From NCBI RefSeq assembly GCF_002871345.2, contig NZ_CP136964.1, positions 1,178,001 through 1,242,000 on the forward strand: a stretch of DNA of 64,000 bases, written 5' to 3'. Source of the stretch: Nosocomiicoccus massiliensis (GTDB lineage Bacteria; Bacillota; Bacilli; Staphylococcales; Salinicoccaceae). Position 1 is the stretch's first letter. Every line of letters starts with the position of its first letter. Shown piece by piece: positions 52,560 to 60,819 of the stretch. Made by a program: the position numbers and the translations under genes. Below the pieces are notes generated by a model, which saw only the letters and a program-made list of their open reading frames with translations, was not told the DNA's origin and did not search any database.

Positions 52560-53696
52560 TTAAGACCAGAAAGGTTGATCCCATACTTTTAATGATTGTC
52601 CTAAGTTTTTCTCTTGTGCTGATTTATAGAGTTCATATCCCCATGATATGTCTTCTACAGCCATTCCTCCTGCGAGGAAGACGATTTTTTCTTTGTCGTC
52701 TTTACGCCCTTCTTTTTTACCACTGACAACGTCACCAAGATCTGTGATGCTTTTTTCGTCGAGTTTTTCTTCTTTTACGAGTCTAAATACCTGTCCGCCG
52801 ATACCGTAGTTTAAGTCTTTAGAAACTCCTTTTGTACCGCTTTGTAGGTATTCCCACTCTTCCCATTCTTCACCTGTTTCTTTGTGCATTTCCCAGTTAT
52901 CCATAACGACTGTGTTATTTAGTATGAAGTCATCACTGAGGTTTGCTTCTCCGGAAAGTAAAAGAAGAGATCCGTCTTTTAAGTACTCTTCTTTAATTTC
53001 TGGACGAACAGCACCTGATGCTGCGACGTTTATGACGTCTGCTTCTTTGACTGCATCTTCTAAGGAGCTTGATATCACTGTTTCTACGTCGTGTTCTTTT
53101 TTAAGGTTATTTGAGAATTTTTCTGCTTGTTGTTCGTTAATGTCGAAGATGTTGACTTGTTTGATATTTTTATTTGCTTCTAAAATTGCAAGTGTACTTG
53201 ACCAACTGATGACCCCTGCTCCGATAATTGCGAGAGTATGTGCTTCTTTTGAAGCAAGATACTTTGTAGCAACTGCTGGGACTGCACCTGTACGTGTCGC
53301 ACTGATTAAATTTGCACTCATATATGCAAAAGGTGCACCAGTGTCTGCATCGTTTAACGTGATCATTAAAACGGAACGTGGTAATCCTTTTTCTTTGTTT
53401 GCTACGTTTGATCCGTACCATTTTTGTCCCGTAATATTATATTTCCCACCTAAATATGCGTTCATTGACATAAATCGACGGTCTGGCCCTGCGACTGGCA
53501 TATTCTCAGTACGCTTTTCTTTTGGAAACCATAGTTGACTGCCGTGACTGTTTTCTCTCGGTCCTCCCATAATGTAATCTTTTTCACCAAGTAAACGGAA
53601 CACTTCTTCGATTGTGTCGACGCATTTTTTTGCATCTAACACACCTGCTTCAACTAAATCTTCTTCGGATAAAAATAAAAACTCCACTTTTGACAT
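52560..53696 (-). CDS. Ornithine cyclodeaminase/mu-crystallin family protein (tyramine oxidase subunit B type)
   Basis: 378 residues. The family's NAD(P)-binding region TLAIIGAGVISWSSTLAILE (about 154-173), SANLISATRTGAVPAVATKYLASKEAH just before it and VIVNVAASGAVRPEI-like VINVAASGAVRPEIKEEYL after it identify the group. The N-terminus (EFLFLSEEDLVEAGVLDAKKCVDTIEEVF) and the GGPRENSHGSQLWFPKE block match proteins annotated as tyramine oxidase subunit B. The biochemical role is not secure. AAGGAGGAGA precedes the ATG, and a cre-like site lies just upstream. The ABC-F gene follows on the same strand. Confidence 0.8.
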   Translation of the reverse strand: MSKVEFLFLSEEDLVEAGVLDAKKCVDTIEEVFRLLGEKDYIMGGPRENSHGSQLWFPKEKRTENMPVAGPDRRFMSMNAYLGGKYNITGQKWYGSNVANKEKGLPRSVLMITLNDADTGAPFAYMSANLISATRTGAVPAVATKYLASKEAHTLAIIGAGVISWSSTLAILEANKNIKQVNIFDINEQQAEKFSNNLKKEHDVETVISSSLEDAVKEADVINVAASGAVRPEIKEEYLKDGSLLLLSGEANLSDDFILNNTVVMDNWEMHKETGEEWEEWEYLQSGTKGVSKDLNYGIGGQVFRLVKEEKLDEKSITDLGDVVSGKKEGRKDDKEKIVFLAGGMAVEDISWGYELYKSAQEKNLGQSLKVWDQPFWS

Positions 53697-53709
53697 TTGT
53701 TCTCCTCCT

Positions 53710-53723
53710 TAAAAACGCTTTCA
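53710..53723 (-). promoter_or_regulatory. Candidate cre site before the cyclodeaminase-family gene
   Basis: Minus strand TGAAAGCGTTTTTA matches 13 of 14 positions of TGWNANCGNTNWCA. It adjoins the RBS, a position where CcpA can block elongation. Confidence 0.5.
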
Positions 53724-53845
53724 TTTATGTATGAGTTATTTTATCATATTTTTAAATTTTCTAAAAACTAAAGCATTATGATAGGAGATATTTGTTTTAT
53801 GATACACTTAATATGAAGAGATATATGATATTTGTGGGTGAAAAA

Positions 53846-55000
53846 ATGGACAACTATTTTGAGCAAGGAAACTTTGAACCGTTTGTGTACAAGCGATTGA
53901 ATGAGGTTATTGATACTTACAAAAATGACACTGATAGTTACGTTGTTTTCGACTATGATAATACAAGTATTATTATGGATATTGAAGACAATTTAAATGT
54001 TTATTTGATGGAACATTTAGCATATCGGCTCACGCCTGAAGTGTTATATGAAACGTTAACGAATCCAGATTATCGTGAGGAGTTATCTCAAACGTTTGAT
54101 AGTCGGTTTAAAAATGCGACAGGTTTTAATTTAGCTGAAGATATTTATAAGGAATATCAGTGGTTATACGATAATTACATTAGTCTAGAAAATCGTTCGG
54201 AAGATCTTTTAAAAGAGATTAAAGAGACAAACCACTACAAAACGTTTAGAGCCAAGTTAAGGCTATTCCATACTCATGTAAATAGTAAATTATCAAGGCG
54301 ACCGTCTAATGGTTGGATGACTTATTTATTTGCTGGTCATACAATTGATTCATTTAAAGAGTTATGCCGAAGTTGTATTAAAGAATCACTAGAAAAACCG
54401 TTTGAAAAAGTGACGTACGAAAGCTCAGAAAATATACCTGGAAAATCAGGTGTAGTCATTTCTACTTTTAAATCGGGATTATCAGTGCCTGAAGAATTGT
54501 TAAACTTATATCGCGCGTTTACAAATAATGGAATTACGACTTATATCGTAAGTGCAAGTCCGAGAGTATATGTTGAAGTCGCAGCTGAAATGCTTGGGCA
54601 TTCAGTAAAGGTAGACAATATTGTCGCCATGGAATTTGAAGAAGATAACGGCGTTATAACGCCCGTTATGAAAGCTGACTCACCAATCACAAAAGGCCCT
54701 GGTAAAACAGAGGCAATACAAAAGCTGATTATGCCGAAGCATAATGGTAAACAACCAGTTGCGATGTTTGGTGACAGTATCGGTGATTACGATATGATGC
54801 AAACGTTTACCGAAACACCACTATGCGTTATTTTTAACCGTCATATGACAGATGACTTTAAACAGTTAATCGATCTCGCAATTGAACAATATAATCAAAA
54901 AGATGCACGCTTTGTATTACAAGGACGCGATGAAAATACAGGTGTTCTTATACCGAGTCAATCATCGATTTCGTTTGGAGAAACTGAACCAAAATTATAA
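53846..55000 (+). CDS. HAD-superfamily phosphatase, likely phosphoserine phosphatase
   Basis: 384 residues from the ATG at 53846 (GGGTGA upstream); a TTG at 53792 and an ATG at 53813 are in-frame alternatives. HAD motifs: nucleophile FDYDNTS (Asp36, Asp38), a helical cap insertion of about 170 residues, motif II TYIVSASPRVYVEVAAEMLG, Lys in GPGKTEAI and motif IV FGDSIGDYDMM. The length and large cap differ from SerB of E. coli. It is nine bases or fewer from the serC RBS and in line with serC-serA, so dephosphorylation of phosphoserine is the obvious role; this is inference from context. Confidence 0.75.
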   Translation: MDNYFEQGNFEPFVYKRLNEVIDTYKNDTDSYVVFDYDNTSIIMDIEDNLNVYLMEHLAYRLTPEVLYETLTNPDYREELSQTFDSRFKNATGFNLAEDIYKEYQWLYDNYISLENRSEDLLKEIKETNHYKTFRAKLRLFHTHVNSKLSRRPSNGWMTYLFAGHTIDSFKELCRSCIKESLEKPFEKVTYESSENIPGKSGVVISTFKSGLSVPEELLNLYRAFTNNGITTYIVSASPRVYVEVAAEMLGHSVKVDNIVAMEFEEDNGVITPVMKADSPITKGPGKTEAIQKLIMPKHNGKQPVAMFGDSIGDYDMMQTFTETPLCVIFNRHMTDDFKQLIDLAIEQYNQKDARFVLQGRDENTGVLIPSQSSISFGETEPKL

Positions 55001-55010
55001 ATAAAAGGAG

Positions 55011-55026
55011 TGTTTCACGTGAAACG
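55011..55026. other. parS: parS site (ParB-binding), overlapping the serC start
   Basis: TGTTTCACGTGAAACG matches 15 of 16 positions of the Firmicutes parS consensus TGTTNCACGTGAAACA; only the last base differs. The central CACGTG palindrome is intact. The GTG of CACGTG is the probable serC start codon. It lies about 40 kb to the right of dnaA, in the zone where parS sites cluster. Confidence 0.85.
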
Positions 55027-56098
55027 CACATTTAACTTATCAGCAGGCCCAGCAATGTTACCGACATCTGTTTTAGAACGCGCACAAAAAGAGATGTTAG
55101 ATTATGACGGGACAGGCATGTCTGTAATGGAGATGAGTCATAGAAGTAGTTACTTTGATGACATTATCCAAGATGCTGAAAAAAACTTAAGAGAATTACT
55201 TAATATTAACGATAATTATAAAATTCTCTTTTTACAAGGCGGAGCGAGCCAAGCATTCTATACGTTAGTTATGAACTTAAAACAATCTGGTAAAGTTGCA
55301 TACATCGATAGCGGTAACTTTGCTAAAAAAGCATTAGAAGCTGCTGAAGAATTAAAAGACGACTATGGACTTGAAATCGACGTCGTTGCATCATCCAAAG
55401 AAGATGGTTATAAGTCATTACCAAACTATCCAGATACGTTAGAAGGTTATGATTACTTGCATATTTGCTCAAATAACACGATCGAAGGAACACAGTTTAA
55501 AGAGTTCCCGATTTATAAGGGCATTCCTTTAGTCTGTGATATGAGTTCGGATATACTTTCACGTCCATTTAATATCAACGATTTTGGAATGATTTATGCA
55601 GGTGCTCAAAAGAACCTCGGTATTGCAGGACTAACGCTCGTTATTATTCGAGAAGACTTACTTGGGCTAAATGATGTTCCTAAAATGTTTGACTACAAAG
55701 TCTTTAGCGATAAAAACTCGATGTATAATACACCATCGACTTACCCTATTTATATTCATAAACTCGTGACAGATTGGTTGTTAGAAATTGGTGGTCTAGA
55801 AGAGATTTATAAGAGAAATAAAGAAAAAGCACGTATTTTATATGATTACTTAGACGAATCAACATTATTCGTACCTACTGCAGATAAAGACTCACGTTCA
55901 CTGATGAACGTCACGTTTTCTACAGGAAACGACGAGTTAGATAAAGAATTTGTAGCATATACGAAAGAAAATGGTTTTGAAAATATTAAAGGACATCGTT
56001 CAGTCGGTGGTATGCGTGCATCTATTTATAACGCATTCCCTATTGAAGGTGTAGAAGCACTCGTACAACTAATGAAGAAATTCGAAGAGGAGAATTAA
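55019..56098 (+). CDS. serC: Phosphoserine aminotransferase
   Basis: 359 residues from GTG at 55019 (AAAGGAG eight bases upstream, MKRTFNLSAGPAMLP); the GTG at 55010 overlaps the RBS. Fold-type I PLP enzyme: FNLSAGPAMLP (about 4-14), MEMSHRSSYFDDI, FLQGGASQAFYTLVMNL, PLP Lys in IYAGAQKNLGIAGLTLVII (about residue 196), and HRSVGGMRASIYNA near the end. It converts 3-phosphohydroxypyruvate to phosphoserine. serA starts three bases after its stop. Confidence 0.96.
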   Translation: MKRTFNLSAGPAMLPTSVLERAQKEMLDYDGTGMSVMEMSHRSSYFDDIIQDAEKNLRELLNINDNYKILFLQGGASQAFYTLVMNLKQSGKVAYIDSGNFAKKALEAAEELKDDYGLEIDVVASSKEDGYKSLPNYPDTLEGYDYLHICSNNTIEGTQFKEFPIYKGIPLVCDMSSDILSRPFNINDFGMIYAGAQKNLGIAGLTLVIIREDLLGLNDVPKMFDYKVFSDKNSMYNTPSTYPIYIHKLVTDWLLEIGGLEEIYKRNKEKARILYDYLDESTLFVPTADKDSRSLMNVTFSTGNDELDKEFVAYTKENGFENIKGHRSVGGMRASIYNAFPIEGVEALVQLMKKFEEEN

Positions 56099-56101
56099 GC
56101 A

Positions 56102-57301
56102 ATGTCACAATTTGACATAAAAACATTTAACAGTATCGCAATTGAAGGTTTACAACGTTTTACAAAAGACAAGTACACAATCAACGAAACAGACGATCCA
56201 GAAGCAATTATTTTACGTAGTTATAATTTACATGATGAACCAATTAACGATAGTTTACTAGCAGTAGGTCGCGCAGGAGCAGGGTTTAACAATATTCCAG
56301 TAGATAAATTATCTGAAGCGGGCGTTATTGCATTTAACGCACCAGGTGCAAATGCCAACTCCGTTAAAGAACTCGTATTAACATCACTGATCTCACATGC
56401 AAGAAATACACTTGAAGCATCGCAATGGGCAACTGAGCTTACGGGTGATGATATTGCTACACAAGTCGAAGATGGTAAAAAGAAATTTAAAGGTCATGAA
56501 ATTAAAGGTAAAACGCTAGGTGTTATTGGTCTTGGTCAAGTAGGTTTACTCGTTGCGAACGATGCAGAAAACCTTGGCATGGACGTTATCGGATACGACC
56601 CTTACATTAGTGTCGATGCTGCATGGAACATTAACCGCTCAGTTACAAAAGCATCATCAATCGATGAAGTGTTACAAAAAGCGGACTACATTACGATTCA
56701 CGTACCGTTTTTAGAGAGTACAAAGCATATGATCGACTCAACAGCGATTCGTCAAATGAAAGCAACAGCAGTATTATTAAACTTCTCACGTGCTGAAATT
56801 GTAGACGAAGATGCACTTGTAAAAGCATTAAACCACAACAGACTCGGTCACTACATTAGCGATTTCCCTAATGAAACAGTACTCGGGCAAGATAAAGTAA
56901 CACTACTCCCTCATCTCGGTGCTTCAACAGGAGAATCTGAGAAAAACTCAGCAGTAATGGTAGCAAATGAGTTAAAAGACTATTTAGAAAATGGAAATAT
57001 CGTAAACTCAGTAAACTATCCAAGAGTCTCAATGACACTATCGTCACCGTTACGAATTGCGGTATGTAATAGGAACATCAAAAACATCATTGCATCACTT
57101 ACAAAACTATTGTCTGAAGAAGGACTCAATATTGATCGTATCATAAACAAATCACGTGGAGATTACGCATATACGTTAGTGGATATCACTGAAGCGGATG
57201 AAGAAAAAGTAAAAGACCTCATCCAAGAAATCGAATCAAAGGACGGAATACTAAAGGTTCGACTCATTAAGAATTTAGAGCATGATGCATGGTATAACTA
57301 A
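56102..57301 (+). CDS. serA: D-3-phosphoglycerate dehydrogenase
   Basis: 399 residues: NAD-binding LGVIGLGQVGLLVANDAENL (about 139-158), IHVPFLESTKHMIDS and NFSRAEIVDEDALVKAL, the active-site His in LLPHLGASTGESEKN, and a C-terminal ACT domain (about 317-395). It lacks the extra allosteric domain of longer SerA forms. It opens serine synthesis from 3-phosphoglycerate. Together with serC and the HAD gene it makes a full pathway. GAGGAG precedes the ATG. Confidence 0.96.
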   Translation: MSQFDIKTFNSIAIEGLQRFTKDKYTINETDDPEAIILRSYNLHDEPINDSLLAVGRAGAGFNNIPVDKLSEAGVIAFNAPGANANSVKELVLTSLISHARNTLEASQWATELTGDDIATQVEDGKKKFKGHEIKGKTLGVIGLGQVGLLVANDAENLGMDVIGYDPYISVDAAWNINRSVTKASSIDEVLQKADYITIHVPFLESTKHMIDSTAIRQMKATAVLLNFSRAEIVDEDALVKALNHNRLGHYISDFPNETVLGQDKVTLLPHLGASTGESEKNSAVMVANELKDYLENGNIVNSVNYPRVSMTLSSPLRIAVCNRNIKNIIASLTKLLSEEGLNIDRIINKSRGDYAYTLVDITEADEEKVKDLIQEIESKDGILKVRLIKNLEHDAWYN

Positions 57302-57328
57302 TAAGTAACGCTAGGCATTACTTATTAT
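57300..57328 (+). terminator. Hairpin after serA
   Basis: AATAAGTAA and TTACTTATT (9-base stem) with inner CGCTAGGCA; it overlaps the serA stop, and TAAAAGG follows. Partial read-through into the rhodanese gene is possible. Confidence 0.6.
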
Positions 57329-57344
57329 TAAAAGGAGAATTAAT

Positions 57345-57641
57345 ATGAAAGTTAAGTCTAAAGGTATTAATGATTTTACTAAGGCTGAGTTGGAAGAACT
57401 AGCTACGAATGGTCAAGTTATTGATGTGCGTTCTACTTTAGAACGTTTTTTCGGGAAAGTTAAGGGTGCAACGCATGTACCGCTTATGAAGGTTTCTAAC
57501 TTTGATGGACCTAAAGATAAGACGTATTACGTATATTGTGCAAGTGGTATGAGAAGTCAAAGAGCATGTGAAGAATTAGCTGCTAAAGGTTATAAGACAG
57601 TGAACTTAAAGGGTGGCTACGGATTGTTTACCAATAAATAG
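57345..57641 (+). CDS. Rhodanese-like domain protein
   Basis: 98 residues, a single rhodanese domain: VIDVRSTLERFFGKVKGATH (about 25-44), catalytic Cys in YYVYCASGMRSQRACEEL (about residue 66; loop CASGMR), and GYKTVNLKGGY. It may transfer sulfur from thiosulfate or persulfides. AAAGGAG precedes the ATG, and an unusually long hairpin begins in its last codons. Confidence 0.93.
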   Translation: MKVKSKGINDFTKAELEELATNGQVIDVRSTLERFFGKVKGATHVPLMKVSNFDGPKDKTYYVYCASGMRSQRACEELAAKGYKTVNLKGGYGLFTNK

Positions 57642-57697
57642 ATATAATAACGCCCATCGTTTTAATTGTAACGATGGGCGTTATTATATCTATTTTA
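57637..57697. terminator. 25-base perfect hairpin after the rhodanese gene
   Basis: The arms 57637-57661 and 57670-57694 are fully complementary over 25 bases (inner part AACGCCCATCGTT/AACGATGGGCGTT) around an 8-base loop, followed by TTAATT. It contains the rhodanese stop codon. Length is far beyond a typical terminator. Confidence 0.85.
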
Positions 57698-57769
57698 ATT
57701 ACACTACAAAATAACGGTAATGCAACGCTTCTTGCAATAGTGGTTACCTTTTAATACTATTTGAACAGT

Positions 57770-57797
57770 TTGACTGAGCGCCCATTAAGGGTATATT
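57770..57797 (+). promoter_or_regulatory. Promoter of the epimerase gene
   Basis: TTGACT (57770-57775), 16 bases, TATATT (57792-57797), 23 bases before the ATG at 57820. A hairpin-like GGTAA...TTACC lies just upstream (about 57715-57750). Confidence 0.6.
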
Positions 57798-57819
57798 CAA
57801 CTAATTGGAGGTAATACCT

Positions 57820-58704
57820 ATGAAAAAAATTCTAATTTCTGGTGGTACAGGTTTAGTTGGTAATAAGATTATAGATAACTTTAGCAATGCTGAATTTTAC
57901 GTTTTAACACGTTCTGATAGAGATAATACAGATAACGTCACTTATATAAACTGGTCTGAAGATGATTATTTAAAAGAAGTGCCTGAAGTTGATGTTGTCA
58001 TTAACTTAGCGGGTGCGAGTATTAGTCAATTTTGGACAGAAGAAAATAAAGAAAAAATTGTTAAGTCGCGAGTAGAATCTACACGTAAATTAAAGAACAT
58101 TATCGATAGACAAGATGAAAAACCATTTTTAATCTCAGCGAGTGCAGTTGGATATTATCCAACTTCTCAGACTAACCGCTATGTGGAAGATGATAAATAT
58201 GAGCCGTTTGATTTTTTATCTGATACAGTACATGTATGGGAGAATGAAGCAAAGAAAATTGAAGATACAGGTGTAAAGACTGCGTACACGCGATTTGGTA
58301 TTATCTTTTCAAAAGAAGGCGGCGCATTGCCTTTAATTGTTTTGCCGTACAAATTGTTTGTCGGGGGTAATATTGGTGATGGTCATCAGCCATATGCATT
58401 TGTGCACATTGAAGATCTCGTCCGTGCTTTAGAATTTATAGCAGATAAAGAATTGACAGGTGTGTTTAATATTACTGCACCATATCCAGCGACCCAAGAA
58501 ATTGTAGGTAAAAGTATCGCGAAGACGATTAAACGTCCACACTTAATACCAGCACCAAAGCTGTTATTTGAAATGACACTTGGAGAGCAATCTAAACTTA
58601 TTACTGAAGGACAACGTGCGTTACCTAAACGTTTAATTGAAGAGGGCTTTAAATTTAAATTTGAAACGGTTGAAGAAGCAATCCGTGATCTATATGGCAA
58701 GTAG
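57820..58704 (+). CDS. TIGR01777-family NAD-dependent epimerase
   Basis: 294 residues from the ATG at 57820 (GGAGG eight bases upstream). Extended SDR: ILISGGTGLVGNKIIDNF (GGTGxxG, about 4-21), VVINLAGASISQFWTEENKEKI (about 63-84), SASAVGYYP with catalytic Ser-Tyr, TRFGIIFSKEGGALP, PYAFVHIEDLVRAL and the C-terminal DUF1731-like part (PKRLIEEGFKFKFETVEEAI). Substrate unknown; homologues include the YfcH/SulA-type proteins. Its end overlaps the next gene by 11 bases. Confidence 0.93.
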   Translation: MKKILISGGTGLVGNKIIDNFSNAEFYVLTRSDRDNTDNVTYINWSEDDYLKEVPEVDVVINLAGASISQFWTEENKEKIVKSRVESTRKLKNIIDRQDEKPFLISASAVGYYPTSQTNRYVEDDKYEPFDFLSDTVHVWENEAKKIEDTGVKTAYTRFGIIFSKEGGALPLIVLPYKLFVGGNIGDGHQPYAFVHIEDLVRALEFIADKELTGVFNITAPYPATQEIVGKSIAKTIKRPHLIPAPKLLFEMTLGEQSKLITEGQRALPKRLIEEGFKFKFETVEEAIRDLYGK

Positions 58705-59056
58705 GTTTGAGATAGAAAAGCTATGGCGCGAGGAGAAGTATAAAGTGATGTACTTCAGCCAGCGCCATTATAATTTAATAAGAGAGTTGTTAAAAGGCAA
58801 TCCAAGTATGGAAGAACTTGAAAGTTATATTAAAGAAGCTTATTCACTGATGCCGACAACGGGTTCTAAAACAAACGCGTATGAACATATGTGGGGTTAT
58901 TTTAAAAAGCGCGCAACTACTGAAGAGAAGAAAAAGTTTTTTGCATTACTTGAACATGCTAAAGATGACAAAGCAATAAAAATATATCTATATGACCTTG
59001 CAAAAAAGTATAAAGTTAAATATTTAACCGATAGTACGATACTAAATGGCAAGTGA
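58694..59056 (+). CDS. DUF1722 (YbgA-like) protein
   Basis: 120 residues from the ATG at 58694 (MASRFEIEKLWREEKYKVMY), inside the end of the epimerase gene. The whole sequence is one DUF1722 domain: FSQRHYNLIRELLKGNP, AYEHMWGYFKKRATTEEKKKF, IKIYLYDLAKKYKVKYL. In other bacteria this domain is fused to DUF523 or lies near photolyase/MerR genes; its role is unknown. The overlap implies coupled translation with the epimerase. Confidence 0.88.
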   Translation: MASRFEIEKLWREEKYKVMYFSQRHYNLIRELLKGNPSMEELESYIKEAYSLMPTTGSKTNAYEHMWGYFKKRATTEEKKKFFALLEHAKDDKAIKIYLYDLAKKYKVKYLTDSTILNGK

Positions 59057-59074
59057 TCGAACAGGAGAAAAATT

Positions 59075-60124
59075 ATGTTTCTAGCATGGAATGAAATTAA
59101 AAGAAATAAACTAAAATTTAGTTTAATAATAGGCGTACTCGTTTTAATTAGTTATTTACTATTCTTGCTTTCAGGACTCGCAAAAGGGCTTATCAATATG
59201 AATACTGAAGGAATAGATGACTGGCAGGCGGACGCTATCGTATTAAATAAAAACGCGAACGAGACGATTCAACAATCAAAATTTAATGTCTCGCTTGTTG
59301 ATGATAAGTTTAAAGAAAGTGCACGACTCAAACAAACAGGTGTCATTGTTTCGAATAACGATAAAGAAGAAAATGCTATTTTCTTTGGTACAGAAGAGAA
59401 CTCATTTTTAGTACCGAAGATAATTGAGGGAGAAACTCCACAGCATGAAAACGAAGTATTAATCGATAAATCTTTAAAAGAAAAAGGATTTAAAGTTGGA
59501 GATAATCTAGAACTTGCACAAGTTGATGAGGTATTAAAAGTCGTTGGAGTAACTGAAAGTGCAAAATTTAATGCCTCCCCTGTAATTTTTGGAGATTTTG
59601 ATACTTTTTTAAAAATTAACCCAATGTTAAGTGAAGGTGAAACCAATGCAGTTGTCGTTAAAGATAAAGATTTTAATGATGTGAAATTAGATAATGATTT
59701 AGAAGTTTTAGCAATTGAAGATTTTATTGAAGAGCTCCCAGGCTATAAAGAGCAAAATTTAACATTAAACTTTATGATAGGTTTTCTATTTGTCATATCG
59801 ATGACAGTTATCGGTGTATTTCTATATGTTATTACATTACAAAAAATTAATTTATTTGGAGTGTTAAAAGCACAAGGGTTTACTAACGGTGACCTCGCAA
59901 AAGTGATGATATCACAAACGTTTATTCTATCAGCAATTGGTACAATTATCGGATTAATATTTACACTCATCACAGCGCTAGTACTTCCTGACATTGTTCC
60001 AATTAAATTTGAATATTCAACGCTTGCGTTATACGGAGCAATTTTAATCGTCGTTTCTTTACTCGGTAGTCTATTTTCAATATTTACAATAAGAAATATC
60101 GACCCCTTAGAAGCGATCGGATAG
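59075..60124 (+). CDS. HrtB-type ABC transporter permease
   Basis: 349 residues of the MacB/FtsX type: first membrane helix at about 15-37 (SLIIGVLVLISYLLFLLSGL), a long extracellular domain (about 40-215), then three helices (about 228-252, 276-303, 315-340) and the end RNIDPLEAIG. The start FLAWNEIKRNKLK and GLAKGLINMNTEGIDDWQADAIVLNK closely recalls HrtB, the permease of the staphylococcal haem-toxicity exporter. AGGAG precedes the ATG. The ATPase gene follows after nine bases; in Staphylococcus aureus hrtA comes first, so the order is swapped. Confidence 0.82.
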   Translation: MFLAWNEIKRNKLKFSLIIGVLVLISYLLFLLSGLAKGLINMNTEGIDDWQADAIVLNKNANETIQQSKFNVSLVDDKFKESARLKQTGVIVSNNDKEENAIFFGTEENSFLVPKIIEGETPQHENEVLIDKSLKEKGFKVGDNLELAQVDEVLKVVGVTESAKFNASPVIFGDFDTFLKINPMLSEGETNAVVVKDKDFNDVKLDNDLEVLAIEDFIEELPGYKEQNLTLNFMIGFLFVISMTVIGVFLYVITLQKINLFGVLKAQGFTNGDLAKVMISQTFILSAIGTIIGLIFTLITALVLPDIVPIKFEYSTLALYGAILIVVSLLGSLFSIFTIRNIDPLEAIG

Positions 60125-60133
60125 GAGAATATT

Positions 60134-60802
60134 ATGTTAAAATTTGAAGAAGTCTCAAAAGAATTTAAAGATGGTAAAGAAATTATTGAAGCGGTTCAAC
60201 CAGTTTCCTTAACTTTAAATAAAGGAGAATTAGTCGCAATTATTGGACCCTCTGGTTCAGGAAAAAGTACATTTTTAACGATGGCAGGCGCACTACAAAA
60301 GCCATCAAAAGGTATAATTTCAATTGATGATGAAAAAATCACTAATTTAAATGATAAAGAACTCGCAAAGTTGCGATTAGAGAAAATAGGGTTTATACTT
60401 CAGACGTCAAACTTAGTGGATTTTCTAACAGTGTCACAGCAATTCGAGTTGTTAAAGAAATATAAAAAAGATGTTATATCTGACGAAAAGTTAGACCAGT
60501 TACTTAAACGACTCGATTTAGACAAAACAAAAAATCAATTACCATCAGAAATATCCGGTGGACAGCGACAAAGAGTTGCGATTGCTAAAGCTTTATATAC
60601 AGATCCTGCGATTATATTAGCAGACGAGCCAACCGCATCGCTGGATACAAATAATGCTTTAGAAGTAATGGAGATTTTACGTGAACTTACAAAAGAATAC
60701 GATAAAACAACGATTATTGTGACGCATGATAATCGTCTCATTCAATATTCAGATCGTGTATTAGAAATGATTGATGGTAAGCTAACAGAGACAAAACAGT
60801 AG
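60134..60802 (+). CDS. HrtA-type ABC transporter ATPase
   Basis: 222 residues, one ABC domain: Walker A IGPSGSGKSTFLTM (about 37-50), Q-loop LQTSNLVDFLT, signature SEISGGQRQRVAIAKAL (about 138-154), Walker B ILADEPTASLDTNN, H-loop IIVTHDNRL. It belongs to the LolD/MacB group that pairs with FtsX-type permeases, here the HrtB-like protein encoded just upstream. In Staphylococcus aureus HrtAB expels excess haem under HssRS control; no hssRS genes are in this window. Confidence 0.87.
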   Translation: MLKFEEVSKEFKDGKEIIEAVQPVSLTLNKGELVAIIGPSGSGKSTFLTMAGALQKPSKGIISIDDEKITNLNDKELAKLRLEKIGFILQTSNLVDFLTVSQQFELLKKYKKDVISDEKLDQLLKRLDLDKTKNQLPSEISGGQRQRVAIAKALYTDPAIILADEPTASLDTNNALEVMEILRELTKEYDKTTIIVTHDNRLIQYSDRVLEMIDGKLTETKQ

Positions 60803-60819
60803 TATATGGAGGATATAGA

